This document shows positions 54,101-63,100 of a DNA stretch of 64,000 nucleotides, piece by piece. The stretch is from Cladorhizidae sp. MBARI D1340-BT2 (Eukaryota > Porifera > Demospongiae > Poecilosclerida > Cladorhizidae), in the NCBI GenBank assembly GCA_028752905.1, contig JAQNBH010000003.1, forward strand, positions 3,181,609 through 3,245,608, written 5' to 3'. Below the pieces are notes generated by a model. That model was not told the DNA's origin, made no database searches, and saw only the letters and a list, made by a program, of their open reading frames with translations. Position numbers and translations under genes: made by a program. Position 1 is the first letter of the stretch, and each line of letters begins with the position of its first letter.

Positions 54101-57100
54101 CAATCCTGTTAGGGTAGATACTTACAGGCAGAAAGTCCAAGCCTGTTAGGGCAGATGCTTACAGGCAGAAAGTCCAATCCTGTTAGGGTAGATACTTACA
54201 GGCAGAAAGTCCAAGCCTGTTAGGGCAGATGCTTACAGTCAAGCCTGTTAGGGCAGATGCTTACAGGCAGAAAGTCCAAGCCTGTTAGGGCAGATGCTTA
54301 CAGGCAGAAAGTTCAAGCCTGTTAGGGTAGATGCTTACAGGCAGAAAGTCCAAGCCTGTTAGGGTAGATACTTAGCAGGCAGGATATCCAAGCCTGTTAG
54401 GGTAGATACTTAAAGGCAGGATGTCCAAGCCTGTTAGGGCAGATGCTTACAGGCAGAAAGTTCAAGCCTGTTAAGGGTAGATGCTTACAGGCAAAAAGTT
54501 CAAGCCTGTTAGGGTAGATGCTTACAGGTTTATGACAAGTGCTACAATAACTGATGAGCACTAGAAATCCAGCCTTGCTAGAGGGATGCACATTTCTTGC
54601 ATCTCCACAGATTGTTTCGAGTGAACTAATAAGAGGAGAAAGCTCACAGAGATGAGGGGGAAAGTGAGAACTATTCTACAGTTCTTGGGATGCTGTGAAG
54701 AAGCGTACATGTATATATAATATAATGAGTAGCAGTCTTTTGTTCAGCATGCTGACCCACCTCACCATGAGGGCCAGTGGTGCCATAATCCTGGTCTGGT
54801 TCAGCATGCTGACCCACCTCACCATGGGGGCCGTAGTGCCATAATCCTGGTCTGGTTCAGCATGCTGACCCACCTCATCATAGGGGCCGTAGGGGCCAGT
54901 GGTGCCATAATCCTAATGCCAGCCCTCCTTGCCGCCTAATGCCAGCCCTCCTTGCCATCTAATGCCAGCCCTCCTTGCCGCGTAATGCCAGCCCTCCTTG
55001 CCACCTAATGCCAGCCCTCCTTGCCACCTAATGCCAGCCCTCCTTGCCACCTAATGCCAGCCTCCTTGCCGCCTAATGCCAGCCCTCTTTGCCGCCTAAT
55101 GCCAGCCGTCCTTGCCACCTAATGCCAGCCCTCCTTGCCACCTAATGCTATGCTAGCCCTCCTTGCCACCTAATGCCAGCCCTCCTTGCCACCTAATGCC
55201 AGCCCTCCTTGCCACCTAATGCCAGCCCTCCTTGCCACCTAATGCCAGCCTCCTTGCCGCCTAATGCCAGCCCTCTTTGCCGCCTAATGCCAGCCGTCCT
55301 TGCCACCTAATGCCAGCCCTCCTTGCCACCTAATGCTATGCTAGCCCTCCTTGCCACCTAATGCCAGCCCTCCTTGCCACCTAATGCCAGCCCTCCTTGC
55401 CACCTAATGCCAGCCCTCCTTGCCACCTAATGCCAGCCCTCCTTGCCACCTAATGCCAGCCTCCTTGCCGCCTAATGCCAGCCCTCTTTGCCGCCTAATG
55501 CCAGCCCTCCTTGCCACCTAATGCCAGCCCTCCTTGCCACCTAATGCCAGCCCTCCTTGCCACCTAATGCTATGCTAGCCCTCCTTGCCACCTAATGCCA
55601 GCCCTCCTTGCCACCTAATGCCAGCCTTCCTTGCCACCTAATTCTAGCCCTCCTTGCCACCTAATGCCAGCCCTCCTTGCCGCCTAATGCCAGCCCTCCT
55701 TGCCACCTAATGCCAGCCCTCCTTGCCATCTAATGCTAGCTCTCCTTGCCATCTAATGACAGCCCTCCTTGCCACCTAATGCCAGCCCTCCTTGCCACCT
55801 AATGCCAGCCCTCCTTGCCACCTAATGCCAGCCCTCCTTGCCACCTAATGCCAGCCCTCCTTGCCACCTAATGCCAGCCCTCCTTGCCACCTAATGCCAG
55901 CCTCCTTGCCGCCTAATGCCAGCCCTCTTTGCCGCCTAATGCCAGCCGTCCTTGCCACCTAATGCCAGCCCTCCTTGCCACCTAATGCTATGCTAGCCCT
56001 CCTTGCCACCTAATGCCAGCCCTCCTTGCCACCTAATGCCAGCCCTCCTTGCCACCTAATGCCAGCCCTCCTTGCCACCTAATGCCAGCCCTCCTTGCCA
56101 CCTAATGCCAGCCTCCTTGCCGCCTAATGCCAGCCCTCTTTGCCGCCTAATGCCAGCCGTCCTTGCCACCTAATGCCAGCCCTCCTTGCCACCTAATGTC
56201 AGCCGTCCTTGCCACCTAATGCCAGCCCTCCTTGCCACCTAATGCCAGCCCTCCTTGCCACCTAATGCCAGCCCTCCTTGCCACCTAATGCCAGCCCTCC
56301 TTGCCACCTAATGCCAGCCCTCCTTGCCACCTAATGCCAGCCCTCCTTGCCACCTAATGCCAGCCCTCTTTGCCACCTAATGCCAGCCCTCCTTGCCACC
56401 TAATGCCAGCCCTCCTTGCCACCTAATGCCAGCCCTCCTTGCCACCTAATGCCAGCCTCCTTGCCACCTAATGCCAGCCCTCCTTGCCACCTAATGCCAG
56501 CCCTCCTTGCCACCTAATGCCAGCCCTCCTTGCCACCTAATGCCAGCCCTCCTTGCCACCTAATGCCAGCCCTCCTTGCCATCTAATGCTAGCTCTCCTT
56601 GCCACCTAATGCCAGCCCTCCTTGCCACCTAATGCCAGCCCTCCTTGCCACCTAATGCCAGCCCTCCTTGCCACCTAATGCCAGCCACCTAATGCCAGCC
56701 CTCCTTGCCACCTAATGCCAGCCCTCCTTGCCACCTAATGCCAGCCCTCCTTGCCACCTAATGCCAGCCCTCCTTGCCATCTAATGACAGCCCTCCTTGC
56801 CACCTAATGCCAGCCCTCCTTGCCACCTAATGCCAGCCCTCCTTGCCACCTAATGCCAGCCCTCCTTGCCACCTAATGCCAGCCCTCCTTGCCACCTAAT
56901 GCCAGCCCTCCTTGCCACCTAATGCCAGCCCTCCTTGCCACCTAATGCCAGCCCTCCTTGCCACCTAATGCCAGCCCTCTTTGCCACCTAATGCCAGCCC
57001 TCCTTGCCACCTAATGCCAGCCCTCCTTGCCAGCTAATGGCTAATGTCAGCCCTCCTTGCCACCTAATGCCAGCCCTCCTTGCCACCTAATGCCAGCCCT

Positions 57101-60100
57101 CCTTGCCACCTAATGCCAGCCCTCCTTGCCACCTAATGCCAGCCCTCCTTGCCAGCTAATGTCAGCCCTCCTTGCCACCTAATGCCAGCCCTCCTTGCTC
57201 AGAGTAGCCATCATTTGGTGGGAAGGAACTTTGGACATACCTACATGTAGATGATTCTGGGGATCCGCCATGACATCATTGAACATGCATGTGTGTATGT
57301 GTGTTTGTTTGCTCTCCATGCAGCTGATCTCTGCGGTGGTGAATCGTAACTGGATGGAGATTGCCCGCCATGGTAACCTGGAGAACTGGCGGGAGATGTT
57401 GGCAGCATTAGTCACGTACGCCAGCCCTGAGGAATTTTCCTCCCTGTGTGGTGAGTGATTCCCATCACACTTACAACCCCCTGCATGTTAATTTTGACTT
57501 GGTGATTGTACCCCCTGTATCGATTCTGCCCCTTGAATCTCCTCTGTACGTACTTGATGCTGTTATAGACATGCTTGGCAACCGTCTAGAGACTGAGCAG
57601 GATGGCCAGTACAGCTGCCATGCTGGTCTCTGCTACATCTGTTCCGGCAACGTGGACGAGTTTGTGGACTGCATGTACGTTCCAAGAAGTGGGCGTGTGT
57701 TATAGGGGGGACTGTGGGTGTGGACCTGTCTGTCCCCTGTAGCTTCAGTACGGATAAGAAGTAGTGTGTTTCCCTTTGCTCCATTGGTATGGGAAACTTC
57801 AGGTGTGCAGTAGCTCACCGTTGGGTATTAAGAAAGGAAGAGGGTATTTATGGTGTGGCCATTACTACGGCCAGACAAATTAAAAAATAGCCACTGGACA
57901 TCCCCGATAATAATACTCACCATTTACCTTAAAAACCCGCTAAAGGCGGGATCCCCGCAGTAGATAAAAACGTTAAACCTAATGTAAAAGCTATTACCAA
58001 ATTATCCCTAGATAAACTACTAGCCTCATTAACCGATTTACCGCGATGGATGCCAATTGGTATCACACACATGCTAGCTTTGAACGGTGGTAGGTGCCAA
58101 TTGGTGTCAATAGTCATTTTAGTGTCTGGTCCGCTAAAAGAATAGCTAGTTGGTTTGAAACGTGTTTATACGGCAGTATTGCACTTCTAGCGCTAACAAG
58201 ATAGTCTATCTAGCTACACATTAAATATTATTTATGCACACAATTTAGTTGGCTTTTTCCTACCTTCATTGCTAGTGCTTGGTGTCACCCAACGTCTAGG
58301 AGCTTCCTTAAAAGGGGTGACAGTTGCATTTTTTAATTTTAATTTTTTTAACCAAATCAACGCCTTCAATTTTCCACCCGCGCGCTTGACCAGGTAATAA
58401 ATTTTTAACGCCTATTTCAAACGGTCATTGTATGCTCTAGAGCTTCCTCTAGCCACTCGTACCATTTTCAATTTTTTGGCACTTCGCAACTCGGAGTGGT
58501 TTTGGACGGCGATTTGGGGATGCAGGTTTTTGCGGTCCCTCCGCTTTAGGGTCTAGTATAACTTGCCTATAGTTATACCTATGAAACATATTTTAGTATC
58601 AAAAGAGGGCACATAGAGAGACCTATCTTTTGAGCTATATATCAAGTCCATACCATGAAGTTTGCAGAATCTACGGAGCTCTAAAGTTGTAACCACGGGT
58701 TAAAATAATAATAATAATTTGTCCACCGTTCCCCCTTAGCTCGGGTAAAGCTTCTACACTCCATCTCCGCATGTTTCTATCGGAGAAGGAGCGTCACAAA
58801 AGTCGATCGTTAGCTAAACATTGCCTTACGTTGTAGATGCATTTCAGATCGAGAAGCACGAACTCCAAACGGCCACTAAAGCGTGGCAGACTAGATTGTT
58901 TCCATAATCTGGTTGCCAAGACACCGCTTTGCTTTAGGGCAGATGATAGTCGAAGCTCTTCAAACTCTAGTCCAAGCTTCAGGCTCTTTTCTCTCTCTCA
59001 TACTGAGAATAACTCCGCCCCACACGTTGTAATAGAATGTTTTAATGGCGCGGTTAATCGGTTAACCGTGGTTTATTGGGGGGTGGGGGGTTCTGTCCTA
59101 GGTCGATTAATGAGGGGGAAAGAGGGGGTGTTTCCTGGGGTTCATGGAAGGAGGGGGAAAATCCTCGCCAAGCAACTCTTGGCTGCTTGTGTGATGTGTG
59201 CAAGAAGAGACTCAAGACTTGCATATTTTTTCCTTGTTGTGATGTTTGTTTGTGCGCCATTTTTGTTATTTTTGTCGTCACGTTATTTTTGTCGTCACGT
59301 TCTCCACAGTAGCAAGAGTTCGGACGATGCCACCCTCCTCAGGGATGACCAGAGTTGCCTCTCCAACCCTCTCGTCCTACAGGACACGATGGAGAAGATT
59401 GTCCTGCTCCGCAAGGCCGTGGAGAAGGAGAGGAGGCAGTGGACGCAGGCTCCGCTTAATGACGCCCTGAACGTCAAGTTGCAGCAGTATGCCTCTATGT
59501 TGGCCTCCCAGGGGGCACTGCAGACAGCCTACAGCTATCTGTCTCAGAACACAGACGTATGTCATCATTACCTCACTAGCCGTACATACGTACATAGCTC
59601 TGCGTCAGCCCAGGATATGTGCGTGTAATAGCAGAAAGGCACATGGTTGGTTTGGGGGGGGAAATATATATATTTGAGCGTAGGGACAGTCTTGTTGTAT
59701 TGATAGAGGTCCTTGTGAGTGTTTATCGTAGTCGGCTCTTGGCGTCCTCAGCTATATGAATTTGCTGATATGCCTTGAGCGATTTAGTTTTGTAAATAAC
59801 TTTCCTTTCCTTTCGAGAGGGCAGCAAAAATGTCATCAATCTGTGGTATGGGTAATGAAGGGGAAAAATTATCCTAATTCCATAAATATATCGTGTGTGG
59901 TTTTGGGACTTCTTTGGCTTTTGGGGGCTTATCTCTTTACAGTTATATCTGCACAAAAATCGTAACTTGGTTCCAATTACCAAAAAGCTTCACTAGAGCT
60001 TGCACGGTGAAATAAGTTTCTTGCACTTACTTGAATAGTACCTCACTTGCTGAAATGGCGAAGTTTACGCTGCCTAGTGTCGAAGCAAAGCAAAAGGCTA

Positions 60101-63100
60101 AATAAAAAGTGAGCAGCTACAGCATTTGGCTAGCTCTAGCTGAAGGCACAAATGGTTTATTATATTCTCAATGAACTCTCAGTTGACATAATAACATTAC
60201 AATAACCTTCTCAATAATCAACTCTCTGGACATTTCGACTAGATGCTCTATGACTAGCATTCATCAGGATTACTGTGATGAAGGCTAGAGCATCTAGTCG
60301 AAATGTCCAGAGAATACAATTTCAAGTTGATTGTTTAGAAGTTATTGTAATGATTTAGTACATATTATGGAAATGCTTTGAGAGAAAATATGTGCCTGCC
60401 TGGTACTAGAGCTTAGAAGACCGCAGTACCAGCTAGCTAAAAGCTCAAATATTTTGTTGACTTGAACTGTTGCCAGGCAAGCTAGCACATCAACCATGCT
60501 TACCTGATAGAGCCCTCAAACCAGCGGAGAAGGCTAACCACCTTGACTCTTGCTGTTTCCACATCACATGACTTAAAATAACACGGGAGCATGCGGCTAT
60601 TGAAGATAAATTAAAATTAAAAAAATATGAAGAGCCCCCAAAATGAGTCGTCTTCTTTAATTTGTTGTAATTTTTATAATCTATTTTTTAATTAAAGTTA
60701 TTATAATATAATTATTATTATTGTTTATTTTTATTTTATTTTTTATTTATTTTTGGGGGGGGGGGGGGGCTGGAAATTCAAGAGTGTTTCTGGTTGTATT
60801 ATACGTATTTACATGCCCCCTCGTTTCCCTCTTCCCTCTTCCCTATTTTGCAATAACAGTCGAGCTGTGCTGTTCTGAAGGACCGCCTCTATCACGCACA
60901 AGGACTGACGTCAGAACCCCGACCAGAGTTTCCCTTTTTCCCCGTGGAAGTCAAGTCCCAGCCCAGCCCCCCTGACCTGCCTAGCACTGCCCCGGCCATC
61001 ATGTCTCTGGGGGGTGAGCCTGCACCTGTTTTCAATGGGACTCTAACTCAGGGAGTTGCTAATCCCTATGCCCACGGCTGTGTCCCGCCATCAATGGGGG
61101 ACGCTATGGGTTCCCCTGCCATGTTTGTGGGGCAGGAGATGGGCGGCGGACCCATTCCTTTGGCCACCATGCCCGAAGCCTCGTTGACTTCCTACAGACT
61201 ACCAGACCAGGTGAGATGATTACTTCTCTTTGTGGTGGTTGCTGTTACTATGCAAAACAACATGTTGTAGGTCAAGATTGGTCTGACTGGACCATTTTCT
61301 TTCTTAATTCTAAATCTTCACCCTGCCCTAGCTCTAGCTCTGATCCTAGCAGCTGCTCTTGTCTTGTCTTGTTCTACCCTAGCCATGGTGTGACTGCTGC
61401 TGGTGAGTATCCAGGCCTCACAAAACTACCCTAGCCATGAGGTGCTGGTGTGTGTCCAGGCCTCACAAAACTACCCTAGCCATGAGGTGCTGGTGAGTAT
61501 CCAGGCCTCACAAAACTACCCTAGCCATGAGGTGCTAGTGTGTGTCCAGGCCCCACAAAACTACCCTAGCCAAGAGGTGACTGCTGCTGGTGAGTGTCAA
61601 GGCCTCACAAAACTACCCTAGCCATGAGGTGACTGCTGCTGGTGAGTATCCAGGCCCCACAAAACTACCCTAGCCATGAGGTACTGGTGTGTGTCCAGGC
61701 CCCACAAAACTACCCTAGCCATGAGGTGCTAGTGTGTGTCCAGGCCCCACAAAACTACCCTAGCCATGAGGTGCTAGTGTGTGTCCAGGCCCCACAAAAC
61801 TACCCTAGCCATGAGGTGCTGGTGAGTGTCCAGGCCCCACAAAACTACCCTAGCCATGAGGTGACTGCTGCTGGTGAGTATCCAGGCCCCACAAAACTAC
61901 CCTAGCCATGAGGTACTGGTGTGTGTCCAGGCCCCACAAAACTACCCTAGCCATGAGGTGACTGCTGCTGGTGAGTATCCAGGCCCCACAAAACTACCCT
62001 AGCCATGAGGTACTGGTGTGTGTCCAGGCCCCACAAAACTACCCTAGCCATGAGGTGCTAGTGTGTGTCCAGGCCCCACAAAACTGTGCTTACATACAGA
62101 ATGTAGTAGTTATGACTGTCTATGACCTGTTTTGCACCAGATACTTTTCTGTCGATAAGTTATACATTAGCCACACCCACCCCACTACTTCTGTTATAAC
62201 AGCAACACAAGAGTGTGTTTGGTAATAGTGTTACACTAACATTAGAAAGTGACACAAGCAAGGTGGTGATGTTACACTAACACTAGCAAGAACCTCAACA
62301 TGTGTGCTGCTGATTGCTTCTAATGTTATTACTTATTAACTTGGAACATGCTGCCTCTCCCTTACCATGTACCCGTCCCCCCCATCTCCCTCCATGCAGA
62401 ATAATCTTCCACGTGTCTCATCGTACCAAAGTGAGGGTGGCTGGAACGATCCGCCCTTAAAAGAGACCAGGGTAATCTCCCTCTCTCCCAACATGTTTAG
62501 AGTCTTGCGCTCATCTTGACGTGCTATTTATAGTTGTTTGGGCTGCACCATGTCAATGGAGCATCTTATAACAAGTCTGGTAGCTAATGTTAGCCACTCT
62601 CTCTGTTGGCAACACGAACTCCATTACTACTGTGCTTGGTAATATGAAAGACCTGGTTGCTTGGTGTCCTTAGGTATGTCCAGACTTGCAAGAAACCCAG
62701 CACCAAGTAGCGAAGCGGCGCTTGCGAAATAGTTTCAAAATAACGCATACCCATTCGTTCTTCTATATACAGTGGCAGAAAACAGGGGACCAGTTACGCA
62801 AGTGTTGACTGTAATAATTATAGTTTAGCTATAGCGTATAAACTGTTCAGATTGGAAATACAATAAGCTGCAGTTCAGTATAAGAATCAGCTGCACTGAA
62901 GTAAGCAAGCAATACTATACAGCGCTACATCACTATACAGCTACAACAAACCTTGCGCTAACGAAATCCAATGAAATCCATCCAGGAGCGTCTCCTTGCT
63001 CCAAAGTGAAGTCATTCAGAGTGATTCCTGGTAAGCACAGGTGCCTGTGCTGCTTGCCACTGAAGAAGAACTTCCAGAAATGGTAGCAAAAGCTTGGAAG

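Noticed and set aside
58837..59309. Upstream extension of the exon 17 open frame as coding
   Set aside because: Similarity to SEC31 begins exactly at the CTCCACAG acceptor, and phase with exon 16 fits only there.
61403..62225. [11 protein letters not shown] repeats as extra SEC31 proline-rich exons
   Set aside because: Tempting because SEC31 is Pro/Gln-rich here, but exon 18 ends at a good donor followed by an in-frame stop, the repeat frames are not all in phase, and exon 19 joins exon 18 in frame.
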